Assembly: GCF_013520865.1 (NCBI RefSeq)
Contig: NZ_JACDXJ010000001.1
Span: 1,397,001 to 1,461,000, forward strand
Source: Microvirga mediterraneensis
GTDB taxonomy: Bacteria > Pseudomonadota > Alphaproteobacteria > Rhizobiales > Beijerinckiaceae
Direction: 5' to 3'
DNA length: 64,000 bases
The position numbers were made by a program, and so were the translations under genes. The notes under the pieces were generated by a model, which saw only the letters and a list, made by a program, of their open reading frames with translations, did no database searches and was not told the origin of the DNA. Below are positions 52,606-62,110 of this stretch, in pieces. How positions within the stretch are numbered: the stretch's first letter is position 1; every line of letters starts with the position of its first letter.

Positions 52606-53505
52606 TCAGCGCATCCCCAGCCGTTCGGCGGCGAGCTTTTCGGCGCGCTTGCGGTCCTCGGCGCTCAGCTCCTTGAAAGCATCGTCGAGCCAGGGATCGG
52701 CCAGGCCCTGGGCGGCGGCCAGAATATGCCAGGCCGCCCCGTCGACCTTGTTGGCGGGAACGCCGCGTCCGGCGACGAGAAGGCGGGCGAGGCGGTTCTG
52801 GGCGATGGCGTTGCCCTTGGCGGCGGCCCGGCGGAAGTAACGCGCGGCCTGGGATTCGCTGGTCGGAACACCATCCCCGTTGAAGAGCAGGATCGCGTAT
52901 TCCACTTCGCCGACCGAGCTGCCGTTGCGGGCCGCGCGCTCGAACAGGCGGGCGGCCTCGGTGGAATTCCGCTCCACGCCCCGGCCCTTGAGATAGAGCA
53001 CGCCGAGGGCATGCTGCGCATCGGGGATCTCGGCGGCCGCCGCCTTCTTCAGCAGCTCGACGGCCTTCTGCAGATCCTCATCGGTGCCGCTGGTGAGCAG
53101 GAGCAGGCCGAGATTGTGGGAGGCCAGGGGACTGCCCTTGGCAGCAGCCTGTTCGAGCCAGGTCCGGCCCTGCGCGGCGTTCTTGGCCATGCCGCGCCCG
53201 TCGAGGGCCATGAGCCCGAGGGAGGCGAGCGCGTTGGCGTCGCCGCGCCCTGCGGCCAGGCGGTACCACTCGGACGCCTTCTTCGGGTCCATGGCGACCC
53301 CGAGGCCCTGGTTGTAGAGCTCGCCCAGGAGAGTCATGGCGGCGGCGTCGTTCTTGTTCTTCTCCAGCCGCAGGTTCGCCTCGCGGAAAGCCGTCTGGTA
53401 GAGGCCGCGCTGATAGGCGCCATAGGCGAGATCGGGCTCCGCCGCACGGCTCGGCATCGCGGATGCGGCCAGGAGGGCCGCGCCGAGGATCCAGGACCAG
53501 CGCAT
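52606..53505 (-). CDS. Secreted Sel1-like repeat protein
   Basis: 299 residues. A signal peptide (WSWILGAALLAASAMPSRAA) precedes at least five Sel1-type repeats, each about 36 residues: AAMTLLGELYNQGLGVAMDPKKASEWYRLAA (in parts), ALASLGLMALDGRGM, DAQHALGVLYLKGRGV, VEYAILLFNGDGV and IAQNRLARLLVAGRGV. Such repeats mediate protein contacts. The start overlaps the stop of the upstream ThiE-like gene at TGATG, indicating coupled translation. Confidence 0.88.
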   Translation of the reverse strand: MRWSWILGAALLAASAMPSRAAEPDLAYGAYQRGLYQTAFREANLRLEKNKNDAAAMTLLGELYNQGLGVAMDPKKASEWYRLAAGRGDANALASLGLMALDGRGMAKNAAQGRTWLEQAAAKGSPLASHNLGLLLLTSGTDEDLQKAVELLKKAAAAEIPDAQHALGVLYLKGRGVERNSTEAARLFERAARNGSSVGEVEYAILLFNGDGVPTSESQAARYFRRAAAKGNAIAQNRLARLLVAGRGVPANKVDGAAWHILAAAQGLADPWLDDAFKELSAEDRKRAEKLAAERLGMR

Positions 53506-54155
53506 CAGCGCGAGGCCTCCTGCCGCTCCAGGATCTCCGCCGCCGCCTTCACGGCCGCCGCGGGGCCGTCGGCATGGGTCCAGACCGCGTCGCCCAGCGC
53601 GACGAATTCCGCGTTCGTGGCGGCCAGGGCCTCGACCGCGTCGAGGCTCGGGGCATAAGCGACGCAGGGTGTCTCGAAGATCTCGGCCCACCAAGCCGCG
53701 CGCTCCACCACGCTCTCGAGGGACGGGACGGAGCCGTCCGGACGCGGTTCGCCGAAGAGCAGGTAATCGGCCCCGGCCTCACCCAACGACATCGCGTCGT
53801 CCCTGGTGCGGATCGCCCCCACGCCGATGGCCCGCTCGGATTTCAGCCTCTCGCGCAGCTCGCGCACCAGGGTCGGATCGCCCGGCACATGGACGCCGTC
53901 GGCGCCGCCCCTGGCGGCGACATTCGCCAGATCCGCCTTGCCTTCGGATGAGACGAGCACGGCCGCCCCGTGCTCCTGGGCGGCGGGCGCGAGCGCCTTC
54001 ACCAGATTGATCAGGCTCCGCTCGTCGGCGGGGCCCAGGCGCAACAGGACGGCCGCCACGGCGCCGGTTCCGCAGGCTTCCGCGAGGCGCGGCGCGAAGG
54101 AGGCGTCCTCCAGGACGGGGGTGATGAGGTAGAGGCGGGCGGCGGTGTCGGCCAT
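53505..54155 (-). CDS. Thiamine phosphate synthase-like protein (divergent ThiE/TenI)
   Basis: 216 residues with the ThiE-type barrel pattern: LYLITPVLED near the start, GADGVHVPGDP in the middle and a late GADYLLFGEP. True ThiE enzymes have an ND pair in the segment before ADGVH, but here the segment reads VLVSSEGKADLANVAARGGADGVH (in parts) with SS instead. The GxSxH motif is also replaced by GVGAIRTRDDA. The enzyme may therefore have lost the thiamine reaction or use another substrate. It lies between the Sel1 protein gene and fba. Confidence 0.78.
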   Translation of the reverse strand: MADTAARLYLITPVLEDASFAPRLAEACGTGAVAAVLLRLGPADERSLINLVKALAPAAQEHGAAVLVSSEGKADLANVAARGGADGVHVPGDPTLVRELRERLKSERAIGVGAIRTRDDAMSLGEAGADYLLFGEPRPDGSVPSLESVVERAAWWAEIFETPCVAYAPSLDAVEALAATNAEFVALGDAVWTHADGPAAAVKAAAEILERQEASR

Positions 54156-54197
54156 GGATCACGGGTCACAAATGAGAAAGACAGGGTTCCCATAACG

Positions 54198-54224
54198 AAA
54201 ACGGGGCCATCTTGCGAGGCCCCG
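54198..54224 (-). terminator. Rho-independent terminator of fba
   Basis: Read on the minus strand, CGGGGCC (54224-54218) pairs with GGCCCCG (54208-54202) and runs into TTTT (54201-54198). Confidence 0.85.
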
Positions 54225-54260
54225 CTTGTCGATCATGATTAAGGCGAAAGCCTGATCGGA

Positions 54261-55349
54261 TTACTCGGCAGCCTGGCGGCTCGTGCCGAAGGTCGGGTCG
54301 AGTTCGCCGGAGGCGTAGCGCTTGGCCATCTCGGCGAGGGTGAACACGCGCTTGATCTTCGAGGCCTGGCCGGCGGTGTTGAACTCCTGCAGGCGCTGCT
54401 TGCAGAGCTTCGTCATCGCCTCCATGGCGGGCTTCAGATACTTGCGCGGGTCGAACTCGCCCGGGTTCTCGGTCAGGACCTTGCGGATCTGGCCGGTCAT
54501 CGCCATGCGGTTGTCGGTGTCGATGTTGATCTTGCGCACGCCGTGCTTGATGCCGCGCTGGATTTCTTCCACCGGCACGCCCCAGGTCGGCTTCATCTGG
54601 CCGCCGTACTGGTTGATGATGTCCTGCAGGTCCTGCGGCACCGAGGACGAGCCGTGCATCACCAGGTGGGTGTTCGGGAGCTTCTTGTGGATCTCCTCGA
54701 TCACGTGCATGGCGAGGATCGCGCCGTCGGGCTTGCGGGTGAACTTGTAGGCGCCGTGCGAGGTGCCCATGGCGATGGCGAGCGCGTCGACCTTGGTCTC
54801 GGCCACGAACTTCACGGCCTCGTCCGGGTTCGTCAGAAGCTGGTCGTGCGACAGCTTGCCCTCGGCCCCGTGGCCGTCCTCGGCTTCGCCTTCACCCGTT
54901 TCCAGGGAGCCGAGCACGCCGAGTTCGCCTTCCACCGAGATACCGCCGAGATGGGCCATCTCGACCACCTTGCGGGTGACGCCCACATTGTAGTCCCAGT
55001 CGCCCGGGGTCTTGCCGTCGGCCTTGAGCGAGCCGTCCATCATCACCGAAGTGAAGCCGGCCTGGATCGCCGTCATGCAGGTGGAGGGCTCGTTGCCGTG
55101 GTCGAGATGCACGCAGACCGGGATATGCGGATAGATCTCGGTTACCGCGTCCATCATGTGCTTGAGCATGACGTCGTTGGCGTAGGAGCGCGCACCGCGG
55201 CTCGCCTGGATGATCACCGGCGCGTCGACCTCGCTGGCCGCCGCCATGATCGCGAGCGCCTGCTCCATGTTGTTGATGTTGAAGGCAGGCACGCCATAGC
55301 CTTGCTCGGCTGCGTGATCCAGAAGCTGCCTCATGGTGATGCGTGCCAT
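54261..55349 (-). CDS. fba: Class II fructose-bisphosphate aldolase
   Basis: 362 residues, a zinc-dependent aldolase that joins or splits fructose 1,6-bisphosphate. Zinc and substrate motifs are [39 protein letters not shown] and [12 protein letters not shown]. The length and the long insert after GVLG ([15 protein letters not shown]) fit the CbbA/type B subgroup. Same-strand neighbours upstream are pgk, gap and tkt, so the aldolase ends a glycolysis / pentose phosphate cluster. A 121-base gap separates it from pgk. Confidence 0.95.
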   Translation of the reverse strand: MARITMRQLLDHAAEQGYGVPAFNINNMEQALAIMAAASEVDAPVIIQASRGARSYANDVMLKHMMDAVTEIYPHIPVCVHLDHGNEPSTCMTAIQAGFTSVMMDGSLKADGKTPGDWDYNVGVTRKVVEMAHLGGISVEGELGVLGSLETGEGEAEDGHGAEGKLSHDQLLTNPDEAVKFVAETKVDALAIAMGTSHGAYKFTRKPDGAILAMHVIEEIHKKLPNTHLVMHGSSSVPQDLQDIINQYGGQMKPTWGVPVEEIQRGIKHGVRKINIDTDNRMAMTGQIRKVLTENPGEFDPRKYLKPAMEAMTKLCKQRLQEFNTAGQASKIKRVFTLAEMAKRYASGELDPTFGTSRQAAE

Positions 55350-55470
55350 ATCGTCCTCCTTATGGGGCGCGTCGTTTAAAGCGCGCCGAAACTGAACCTG
55401 AGCTTAAGCGGGCCCGGAACCGCATTCTCCCGGCGAGGACAAGGTTAACGTCCTCGCCCGGGAAGGTCCT

Positions 55471-56661
55471 TCAGGCCCTCAGCGCTTCCACGCCGGGCAG
55501 CGACTTGCCTTCGAGCCATTCGAGGAAGGCGCCGCCTGCCGTCGATACATAGGTGAAATCGTCCGCAACGCCAGCATGGTTGAGGGCGGCAACCGTATCG
55601 CCGCCGCCGGCGACCGAGACGAGCTTGCCTTCCTTCGTGCGCTGAGCCGCATGGCGGGCAGCCGCGACCGTGCCCTGGTCGAAAGGCGCGATCTCGAAGG
55701 CGCCGAGCGGGCCGTTCCAGACGAGCGTCGCCGCGTCGTTGATCGCGGCAGAGATGCGCTCCACCGATTGGGAGCCCACGTCCAGGATCATCTGGTCCTC
55801 GGGGATCGCGTCGATGCCGTAGGTGTGGTTGGGGGCGCCCGCCTTGAACTCGTAGGCGCAGACGCCGTCCACGGGCAGGATGATGGCGCAGTTGGAGGCG
55901 CGGGCCTTCTCGATGATCCGCATGGCGGTGGCCGCCAGATCCTTCTCGGCCAGCGACTTGCCGATTCCGAGACCCGTTGCGTGCACGAAGGTATTGGCCA
56001 TGCCGCCGCCGATCACGAGGGCGTCGACCTTGGCCACGAGGTTTTCGAGCAGGTCGATCTTGGTCGAAACCTTGGCGCCGCCCACGATGGCGACGACAGG
56101 GCGCTTGGGCGCCTCGAGCCCCTTGGTGAGGGCATCGAGTTCCTGCTGCATGGTGCGGCCCGCATAGGCCGGCAGCACCCGGGCGAGGCCCTCGGTCGAG
56201 GCGTGGGCGCGGTGCGCGGCCGAGAAGGCGTCGTTGACGTAGAGGTCGCCGAGCTTCGCCAGTTCCTGGACGAAGGCCGGATCGTTCTTCTCCTCGCCCG
56301 CATGGAAGCGGGTGTTTTCGAGGAGAAGCACGTCGCCGTCCTTGAGGGCGCCGACGGCCTGAGCGGCGCCTTCGCCGATGCAGTCATCGGCGAAGGCGAT
56401 CGTTTTCCCGAGATGCTTCGAGACCGCTTCCGCGACGGGCTTCAGGGACTCTTTCAGATCGCGCCCCTTCGGGCGTCCGAAATGGGCGAGAAGGATCACC
56501 CTTCCGCCCTTGTCGGCGATCTCCCGGATGGTGGGAAGGACGCGCTCGATGCGCGTCGCGTCCGTCACCCGGCCGTTCTCCATCGGGACGTTGAGGTCGA
56601 CCCGGACGAGAACGCGTCTTCCCTTGACGTCGGCCTGGTCCAGCGTGCGGAAGGCGGTCAT
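55471..56661 (-). CDS. pgk: Phosphoglycerate kinase
   Basis: 396 residues. It makes ATP from 1,3-bisphosphoglycerate. Signature motifs are [15 protein letters not shown] at the N-terminus, [55 protein letters not shown] and the C-terminal [15 protein letters not shown]. All are complete. It follows gap with a 13-base gap. Confidence 0.97.
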   Translation of the reverse strand: MTAFRTLDQADVKGRRVLVRVDLNVPMENGRVTDATRIERVLPTIREIADKGGRVILLAHFGRPKGRDLKESLKPVAEAVSKHLGKTIAFADDCIGEGAAQAVGALKDGDVLLLENTRFHAGEEKNDPAFVQELAKLGDLYVNDAFSAAHRAHASTEGLARVLPAYAGRTMQQELDALTKGLEAPKRPVVAIVGGAKVSTKIDLLENLVAKVDALVIGGGMANTFVHATGLGIGKSLAEKDLAATAMRIIEKARASNCAIILPVDGVCAYEFKAGAPNHTYGIDAIPEDQMILDVGSQSVERISAAINDAATLVWNGPLGAFEIAPFDQGTVAAARHAAQRTKEGKLVSVAGGGDTVAALNHAGVADDFTYVSTAGGAFLEWLEGKSLPGVEALRA

Positions 56662-56674
56662 GAAGCGGCCTCCC

Positions 56675-57682
56675 TTAGATGAGCTTCGCCATGGCGATGG
56701 CAGTGTCGGCCATGCGGTTCGAGAAGCCCCATTCGTTGTCGTACCAGGACAGCACGCGCACGAAGTTGCCTTCCATTACCTTGGTCTGGTCCAGGTGGAA
56801 CACGGAGGAATGCGGGTCGTGGTTGAAGTCCGACGACACGTTCGGCTGGTTCGTGTAGCCGAGCACGTTCTTCAGCGGGCCGTCGGCGGCAGCCTTGATC
56901 GCCGCGTTGATCTCTTCCTTCGTGGTGTTCTTCTTGGCCACGAACTTGAAGTCGACCACGGAGACGTTCGGGGTCGGCACGCGGATCGAGGACCCGTCGA
57001 GCTTGCCGTTGAGCTCCGGCAGGACGAGGCCGACGGCCTTGGCGGCGCCGGTCGAGGTCGGGATCATGTTCAGGGCCGCCGCGCGGGCGCGGTAGAGGTC
57101 CTTGTGCATCTGATCCAGCGTCGGCTGGTCGTTGGTGTAGGAGTGGATCGTGGTCATGAAGCCTTTCTCGATGCCCACGGTCTCATGAAGCACCTTCGCC
57201 ACGGGGGCGAGGCAGTTCGTGGTGCAGGAGGCGTTCGAGACGACGATGTGTTCCTTCTTCAGCTTGTCGTGGTTGACGCCGTAGACGACCGTGAGGTCGG
57301 CGCCGTCGGCCGGGGCCGAGACGAGGACGCGCTTGGCACCGGCGGTCAGATGCGCCGAGGCCCTCTCCTTCGAGGTGGAGATGCCCGTGCATTCCATGGC
57401 GATGTCGACGCCGAGTTCACGGTGCGGCAGGGTCGCCGGATCCTTGATTGCCGTCACGCGGATCTTCTGGCCGTTGATGACGAGGAACTCGCCGTCGACC
57501 TGCACGTCCGCCGGGAAGCGGCCATGGACGGAGTCGAAGCGGAGCAGGTGAGCGTTCGTCTCGACCGGGCCGAGGTCGTTGATGGCAACCACCTCGATGT
57601 CCTTGCGGCCGCTTTCCACGATGCCGCGGAGGATGTTGCGTCCGATGCGACCGAATCCGTTGATCGCGACCTTCACCGTCAT
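56675..57682 (-). CDS. gap: Glyceraldehyde-3-phosphate dehydrogenase
   Basis: 335 residues. The nucleotide-binding [12 protein letters not shown] begins at residue 9. The acidic residue in VVAINDLG favours NAD use, and the active-site motif [12 protein letters not shown] contains catalytic Cys153. [11 protein letters not shown] and the C-terminal [13 protein letters not shown] complete the family pattern. It lies between tkt and pgk in the same direction, and as the only GAPDH here it probably serves glycolysis and gluconeogenesis. Confidence 0.97.
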   Translation of the reverse strand: MTVKVAINGFGRIGRNILRGIVESGRKDIEVVAINDLGPVETNAHLLRFDSVHGRFPADVQVDGEFLVINGQKIRVTAIKDPATLPHRELGVDIAMECTGISTSKERASAHLTAGAKRVLVSAPADGADLTVVYGVNHDKLKKEHIVVSNASCTTNCLAPVAKVLHETVGIEKGFMTTIHSYTNDQPTLDQMHKDLYRARAAALNMIPTSTGAAKAVGLVLPELNGKLDGSSIRVPTPNVSVVDFKFVAKKNTTKEEINAAIKAAADGPLKNVLGYTNQPNVSSDFNHDPHSSVFHLDQTKVMEGNFVRVLSWYDNEWGFSNRMADTAIAMAKLI

Positions 57683-57726
57683 AGTCTTAGCTCCCTTGTG
57701 TAACGAGGCTTCAGGTTTCTCGTGCC

Positions 57727-59730
57727 TCAGAGATTGTGTGTCCGGAGAACCTTTTCAGCCACCGCCTCGGCCGTGATGCCGAAGTGCTTGTAAAGGTCCT
57801 TGTAGGGCGCGCTGGCGCCAAACCCATGCATGCCGACGAAAATTCCGTCGGGGCCGATGACCGAATCCCAGCCGAAGCGCACGGCGGCCTCGACCGCGAC
57901 CTTGACCGGCGCATCGCCGATGATCTCCCGGCGCACCTTCTCGGGCTGGGCGAGGAACAGGTCGAGGGACGGCACCGACACGACGCGGACGGCGAAGCTC
58001 TGTTCTTCCAGGAGCTTCTGGGCCGCCAGCGCGATCTCCACCTCGGAACCGGACGCGAAAATCGTCGCGCGGGCCTGGCCGTTGGCCGGGGACAGCTCGT
58101 AGGCGCCGGTGGCCGAGAGGTTCTTCGCGCCGCCTTCCTTACGGACCTGCGGCAGGTTCTGGCGGGTGAGCGCGAGCGTCGTCGGGCCGTCCGTACGCTC
58201 GAGGGCCATCTGCCAGGCTTCCGCCGTCTCGATCGCGTCCGCCGGGCGGAACACACGCATCTTCGGCATGGACCGCAGGGCGGCCAGGTGCTCCACCGGC
58301 TGGTGGGTCGGCCCGTCCTCGCCGAGGCCGATGGAATCGTGGGTCATCACATAGACGGCCGGGATGCCGGCAAGCGACGCGATGCGCATGGCGGGCCGCG
58401 CGTAATCGGTGAAGACCAGGAAGGTCGCGCCCGCCGGCACATAGCCGCCGTGGAGCGCGATACCGTTCATGGCCGCCGCCATGCCGTGCTCGCGGATGCC
58501 GTAATGGATGTAGCGGCCCGCGTAGTTGCCGGGCGAGATGGCGGTGAGGTTCTTGGTCTTGGTGTTGTTGGAGGGTGTCAGGTCCGCCGAACCCAGCACC
58601 AGCTCCGGTACGGCTTCGGTGATCACCTCGAGGGCGATCTCGCTGGCCTTGCGGGTGGCGACGTTCTGCGGCTCGGCGATGAGCCGGTCCTTCAGCTTGG
58701 CGATGGCCTCGGCGAGGCCCTCGGGACGCACGCCCTTCACCCGGCGCTCGAACTCGGCGCGCGTCTCGGGCGCGAGAGCCTTCAGGCGCTCTTCCCAGGC
58801 CTTGCGCTGGCGGCGGCCCTTCTTGCCGGCCTTCGCCCAGGCGTCGCGGATATTGTCCGGGATCTCGAAGGGAGCATGGCCCCAGCCGTAAGCGGTCTTG
58901 GCGCCTGCCAGCTCCTCGGCGCCGAGCGGCTCGCCGTGGGCCTTGGAGGTGCCGGCCTTCTTGGGCGCGCCGTAGCCGATGGTGGTCTTGCACGCGATCA
59001 GGGTCGGCCTGTCCGACTTCTGGGCGCGAGAAATGGCGCGCTGCAGGGCCTTCGGGTCATGGCCGTCCACCCGCACGGCGTTCCAGCCGCAGGCCTGGAA
59101 GCGCTTCACCTGGTCGACCGAGTCCGAGATGGACAGCGGGCCGTCGATGGAGATGCCGTTGTCGTCCCACAGGACGATCATGCGGTTGAGCTTCAGGTGG
59201 CCGGCAAGCGCGATGGCCTCGTGGCTGATGCCTTCCATCAGGTCGCCGTCGGAGGCGAGCACGTAAGTGTAATGGTCGACGAGGTCGCTGCCGTATTCGG
59301 CGTTGAGCATGCGCTCGGCCAGCGCGAAGCCGACCGCCGTGGCGATGCCCTGGCCGAGAGGGCCCGTGGTGGTCTCGACGCCCGGCGTCATGAAGTTCTC
59401 AGGGTGCCCCGGGGTCTTGGAATCGAGCTTGCGGAAGTTCTTCAGCTCCTCGACGGTCATGCCCTTCACGCCGGTCAGGTGGAGCAGGGCGTAGAGCAGC
59501 ATCGAGCCGTGGCCGGCCGAGAGGATGAACCGGTCGCGGTCCGGCCAGGTCGGGTCGGCGGCATCGTATTTCATGAACTTGGTGAACAATACCGTCGCCA
59601 TGTCGGCTGCGCCCATGGGCAGGCCCGGATGGCCGGATTTGGCTTGTTCGACGGCGTCCATGGCGAGGACGCGCACGGCGTTCGCCAGATCGGAATGGGT
59701 GACGCGATCGGCGGAGACGGTATCTTGCAC
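57727..59730 (-). CDS. tkt: Transketolase
   Basis: About 667 residues. Thiamine-diphosphate motifs are [15 protein letters not shown], the GDG motif in [13 protein letters not shown], and [10 protein letters not shown]; later motifs are [19 protein letters not shown] and the pyrimidine domain [27 protein letters not shown] region. Transketolase shuffles two-carbon units between sugar phosphates. The GTG at 59730 (reading [12 protein letters not shown]) is preferred; GTG 59742 is a near alternative. The open frame continues through intergenic repeats to 60294, which is not coding. It is the first gene of the tkt-gap-pgk-fba series. Confidence 0.94.
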   Translation of the reverse strand: MQDTVSADRVTHSDLANAVRVLAMDAVEQAKSGHPGLPMGAADMATVLFTKFMKYDAADPTWPDRDRFILSAGHGSMLLYALLHLTGVKGMTVEELKNFRKLDSKTPGHPENFMTPGVETTTGPLGQGIATAVGFALAERMLNAEYGSDLVDHYTYVLASDGDLMEGISHEAIALAGHLKLNRMIVLWDDNGISIDGPLSISDSVDQVKRFQACGWNAVRVDGHDPKALQRAISRAQKSDRPTLIACKTTIGYGAPKKAGTSKAHGEPLGAEELAGAKTAYGWGHAPFEIPDNIRDAWAKAGKKGRRQRKAWEERLKALAPETRAEFERRVKGVRPEGLAEAIAKLKDRLIAEPQNVATRKASEIALEVITEAVPELVLGSADLTPSNNTKTKNLTAISPGNYAGRYIHYGIREHGMAAAMNGIALHGGYVPAGATFLVFTDYARPAMRIASLAGIPAVYVMTHDSIGLGEDGPTHQPVEHLAALRSMPKMRVFRPADAIETAEAWQMALERTDGPTTLALTRQNLPQVRKEGGAKNLSATGAYELSPANGQARATIFASGSEVEIALAAQKLLEEQSFAVRVVSVPSLDLFLAQPEKVRREIIGDAPVKVAVEAAVRFGWDSVIGPDGIFVGMHGFGASAPYKDLYKHFGITAEAVAEKVLRTHNL

Positions 59731-59872
59731 GGCGAGATCCACAAGGCTTGAGGCCCCGCAACGGGGCGGTCTGTCTGGAAAAGGCGTGGGCTCCTTAACA
59801 CGCGGCCAAGGCGAGTCAAAGACCGGAGGGGTGCAATCCCCGTCGGGAGCGTGAGCTTTGATGCCCAAGAGC

Positions 59873-59917
59873 GCATCGTGTAACCCGGAAAACCGGGTCC
59901 ACTTTTCCGTACGATGC
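59873..59917. repeat. Intergenic repeat module A, copy 1
   Basis: A 45-bp element from GCATCGTG to TACGATGC with an internal ACCCGGAAAACCGGGT hairpin and a CCACTTTTCC segment. It is nearly identical to the copy at 59984-60028. Confidence 0.92.
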
Positions 59918-59921
59918 CAGC

Positions 59922-59966
59922 GCATCGGACCCAAAAGTGGATCCACTTTTGGGATCGATCCGATGC
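59922..59966. repeat. Intergenic repeat module B
   Basis: A 45-bp element from GCATCGGA to TCCGATGC. Bases 59930-59953 form a 24-bp perfect palindrome centred on GGATCC. Confidence 0.92.
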
Positions 59967-59983
59967 GCCTCTCTTTGAAGAGC

Positions 59984-60028
59984 ACATCGCGTAACCCGGA
60001 AAACCGGGTCCACTTTTCCGTACGATGC
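59984..60028. repeat. Intergenic repeat module A, copy 2
   Basis: It matches copy 1 at 59873-59917 except for two bases near its left end, in the same orientation. Confidence 0.92.
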
Positions 60029-60058
60029 GCTAGTGTCGTGGGCGATTCAGGAGGCATG

Positions 60059-60352
60059 ATGGCGCCCACACTCGAGGAAGCGATGAAGCGGCTGGACATG
60101 GCCCTGGGCCTTCTGGAGGCCTCCGTGTCCCGTCGCCTGGAAGCCGACAGGCGGCGCGGCGCCCTGGAAACCGAGCTCCAGCTCATGCAGGACGACCGGG
60201 CCCGCCTCGCCGTGGAACTCGACGGCGCGCTCACCCGGCTCCACCGCTTCGAGGCCGCGACCGACGATGTCGGCCGGCGGGTCCGCCAGGCCATCGGGGC
60301 CGTCCAGACCGTCCTGGCCCAGGCCGGCCAGCTCGAGCCGGAGGAGGGCTAG
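60059..60352 (+). CDS. DUF4164 family coiled-coil protein
   Basis: 97 residues, a single long coiled coil: [25 protein letters not shown] start, then [24 protein letters not shown] and a final LSQAGQ-like tail. The pattern is of DUF4164 proteins, which precede zapA in Rhizobiales. AGGAGG at 60049-60054 precedes adjacent ATGs at 60056 and 60059; the second has the better spacing. It ends three bases before zapA, supporting a shared cell-division role. Confidence 0.87.
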   Translation: MAPTLEEAMKRLDMALGLLEASVSRRLEADRRRGALETELQLMQDDRARLAVELDGALTRLHRFEAATDDVGRRVRQAIGAVQTVLAQAGQLEPEEG

Positions 60353-60355
60353 GCC

Positions 60356-60724
60356 ATGCCTCAGGTGACGGTGACGATTGCCGGGCAGACCTATCGCGTG
60401 GCCTGCGCCGAGGGCGAGGAGGGGCATCTCGAAGGCCTCGCGGCGTCCTACGACGCCCGGATCGAGGAGATGCGCGCCGCCTTCGGCGAGATCGGCGACC
60501 TGCGCCTCCATGTGATGGCGGCCATCGCCCAGGCGGACGAGCTGCACGAGACGAAACGGCGGGTTGCCGCGCTGGAGGCCGAGGTCGCGGCGCTCAACAG
60601 CATCAACGCCTCCCGAGACGAGCGTCTCGAACGGATCGAGACGAGGCTCGCGGAGGGCGTCCAGATGGCGGCCAAGCGGATCGAGGATCTGGCCCGCAGC
60701 CTGAACGGGGCGGGGCAGGGATAG
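60356..60724 (+). CDS. zapA: Cell division protein ZapA
   Basis: 122 residues. The N-terminal ZapA domain reads PQVTVTIAGQTYRVACAEGEEGHLEGLAASYDARI (in parts), followed by a coiled coil (about 55-110) with ADELHETKRRVAALEAEVAAL. ZapA stabilises FtsZ filaments at the division site. It begins three bases after the DUF4164 stop. It is followed by a repeat element, then by a minus-strand gene and 6S RNA. Confidence 0.93.
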   Translation: MPQVTVTIAGQTYRVACAEGEEGHLEGLAASYDARIEEMRAAFGEIGDLRLHVMAAIAQADELHETKRRVAALEAEVAALNSINASRDERLERIETRLAEGVQMAAKRIEDLARSLNGAGQG

Positions 60725-60776
60725 GTTGCGGCACGCGGCTTCACAGCCCCGCCATCGTGGCCGGGCTCGTGCTCAG

Positions 60777-60875
60777 GTGTCATCCCCGGCGCACGAAGTG
60801 CGGGAAGGGGATCCACGATCGCGCTGAGCTGTGGATTCCCTTTCCCTCCGCAGACGCTCCGGCCGGGAATGACAC
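60777..60875. repeat. Intergenic repeat bounded by GTGTCAT/ATGACAC
   Basis: Terminal inverted repeats GTGTCAT (60777-60783) and ATGACAC (60869-60875) enclose CCCCGGCGCACGAAGTGCGGG and a GGATCCAC...GTGGATTCC arrangement. It is related to the element at 33999-34087 and resembles dispersed Rhizobiales repeats. Confidence 0.8.
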
Positions 60876-60892
60876 CAAGGGCCGCAAAACCT

Positions 60893-61174
60893 TCAATTCA
60901 ACGAGAGACGATACTGGCGCTGCCGGAGCTGGGTCAGAAGCTCCACATAGGGCTCCCGCTTTTCGCGATGAGCGGCTTCGATCTTCCGCTTGATGTAATC
61001 CTTCAATTCCTGGTCGGGCATGTTCTTCTCGACCTTGTCCAACTCGACCTGATACTCGAAATCGATATTACCAATCATGTGCAGCACTTCCCGCATCATC
61101 GAATCGATACTGGGAGAGGCTGTGGAATCGTTACGATACAACTCTTTGTAATTGTTCCGTTTCAGATGGGCCAT
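60893..61174 (-). CDS. Conserved-looking small helical protein of unknown function
   Basis: 93 residues, hydrophilic and helical, with strong charge: MAHLKRNNYKELYRND at the start, IDFEYQVELDKVEKNMPDQELKDYIKRKIEAAHREKREPYVELL (in parts), ending LRQRQYRLSLN. GGAGG lies just before the ATG at 61174, which settles the start. Its lower GC than its neighbours is noticeable. No domain was recognised; it stands between zapA and 6S RNA on the opposite strand. Confidence 0.78.
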   Translation of the reverse strand: MAHLKRNNYKELYRNDSTASPSIDSMMREVLHMIGNIDFEYQVELDKVEKNMPDQELKDYIKRKIEAAHREKREPYVELLTQLRQRQYRLSLN

Positions 61175-61328
61175 GTTTCCTCCATCGAGCGATGGCACAT
61201 CCCCCACAGGAACAGATTGCGCCCATTTCGGTCGCTGCGCCACCCCGTAATTTCCCTAGGGTCATCGGCGGTGACCGGACCGAGCCGCAAAGATCTCCGG
61301 TCAGGCTCACATTTCCCCTTTCCCCGGG

Positions 61329-61495
61329 ACCGTCTCGTCCCTATGTAGGGAAGGCGGGGCTGCGGGGCGCGTTAGGAGTTCATTTTCCCCGGGGCCTTAT
61401 CGATCCTGAAGGGAGCTGTCCCTGACCCGGTCCGTGGACCGGGACATACGGCGCCCACCTACTTTGTAGGTTCCCGGGATCGCTTCTCCGACGGT
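61329..61495 (+). ncRNA. ssrS: 6S RNA (candidate)
   Basis: A 167-nt sequence closed by ACCGTC (61329-61334) and GACGGT (61490-61495) folds into a long interrupted hairpin with inner hairpins CCCGGTCCGTGGACCGGG and CCTACTTTGTAGG. It lies between the zapA region and the cyclo-ligase gene, the conserved location of alphaproteobacterial 6S RNA. 6S RNA mimics an open promoter and holds sigma70 RNA polymerase in stationary phase. Exact ends are estimated from pairing. Confidence 0.78.
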
Positions 61496-61514
61496 TTCTG
61501 TGGCTCCGCACCTT

Positions 61515-62096
61515 ATGCAATCTCCTCCCCCTCCAGTCTTGAAAGAGCGCCTGCGCGGCGAGGTTTTCGCGCGCCGCGACGCTCTCGACAAAGATTTCCG
61601 CCATGAGGCCGCCCGGCGCATTGCCGAGAGCGCCCTCGGCTTTCCCGATTTGAAGGACGTCACCCCCGTCGGAGGCTATTGGCCCATCCGCAGCGAGGTC
61701 GATCCGCGTCCCCTCATGGAAGCGCTGATCGAACGCGGGCAGGATGTCGCCCTCTCCCAGATCCTCCATCCGCACCTCAGCTGGCGCCAGTGGCAGCCCG
61801 GCGACGTGCTGGTCAAAGGCGGCTTCGGCGTGCGCGAGCCCGGCCCCGACGCGCCGGAGGTGTTTCCCAAGGCGCTCCTCGTGCCGCTCGTCGCCTTCGA
61901 CCGCCGGGGCGGGCGCATCGGCTACGGCAAGGGGCATTTCGACCGGGCCATCGCGGCCCTCGAAACGCAGCATCCGGTCTTGACCATCGGTCTGGCGTAT
62001 GCGGTTCAGGAGATCGACGAAGTGCCGGTCGAGCCTCATGACCGGCGTCTCGACATGATCATCACCGAAGCCGAACTCATTCGGACCGCATCCTAG
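61515..62096 (+). CDS. fau: 5-formyltetrahydrofolate cyclo-ligase
   Basis: 193 residues. It converts 5-formyltetrahydrofolate to 5,10-methenyltetrahydrofolate with ATP. The family signature reads LLVPLVAFDRRGGRIGYGKGHFDRAI (in parts), with GYGKGHFDR as core; earlier motifs are GYWPIRSEVDPRPL and PLSWRQWQPGD-like HLSWRQW. The ATG at 61515 is chosen; a GTG at 61500 would add five residues. Its position just after 6S RNA is the conserved ssrS-fau arrangement. Confidence 0.93.
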   Translation: MQSPPPPVLKERLRGEVFARRDALDKDFRHEAARRIAESALGFPDLKDVTPVGGYWPIRSEVDPRPLMEALIERGQDVALSQILHPHLSWRQWQPGDVLVKGGFGVREPGPDAPEVFPKALLVPLVAFDRRGGRIGYGKGHFDRAIAALETQHPVLTIGLAYAVQEIDEVPVEPHDRRLDMIITEAELIRTAS

Positions 62097-62110
62097 TTTA
62101 AGGATCCACC

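Larger units (their letters stand above)
59731..60058. other. 328-bp divergent intergenic region carrying repeats
   Basis: It contains three palindromic repeat modules in the order A-B-A and should include the promoters of tkt and of the DUF4164-zapA unit. No gene was seen. Confidence 0.6.

Noticed and set aside
59731..60294. N-terminal extension of transketolase to 855 residues
   Set aside because: It passes through intergenic repeats and the DUF4164 gene; transketolases are about 665 residues.
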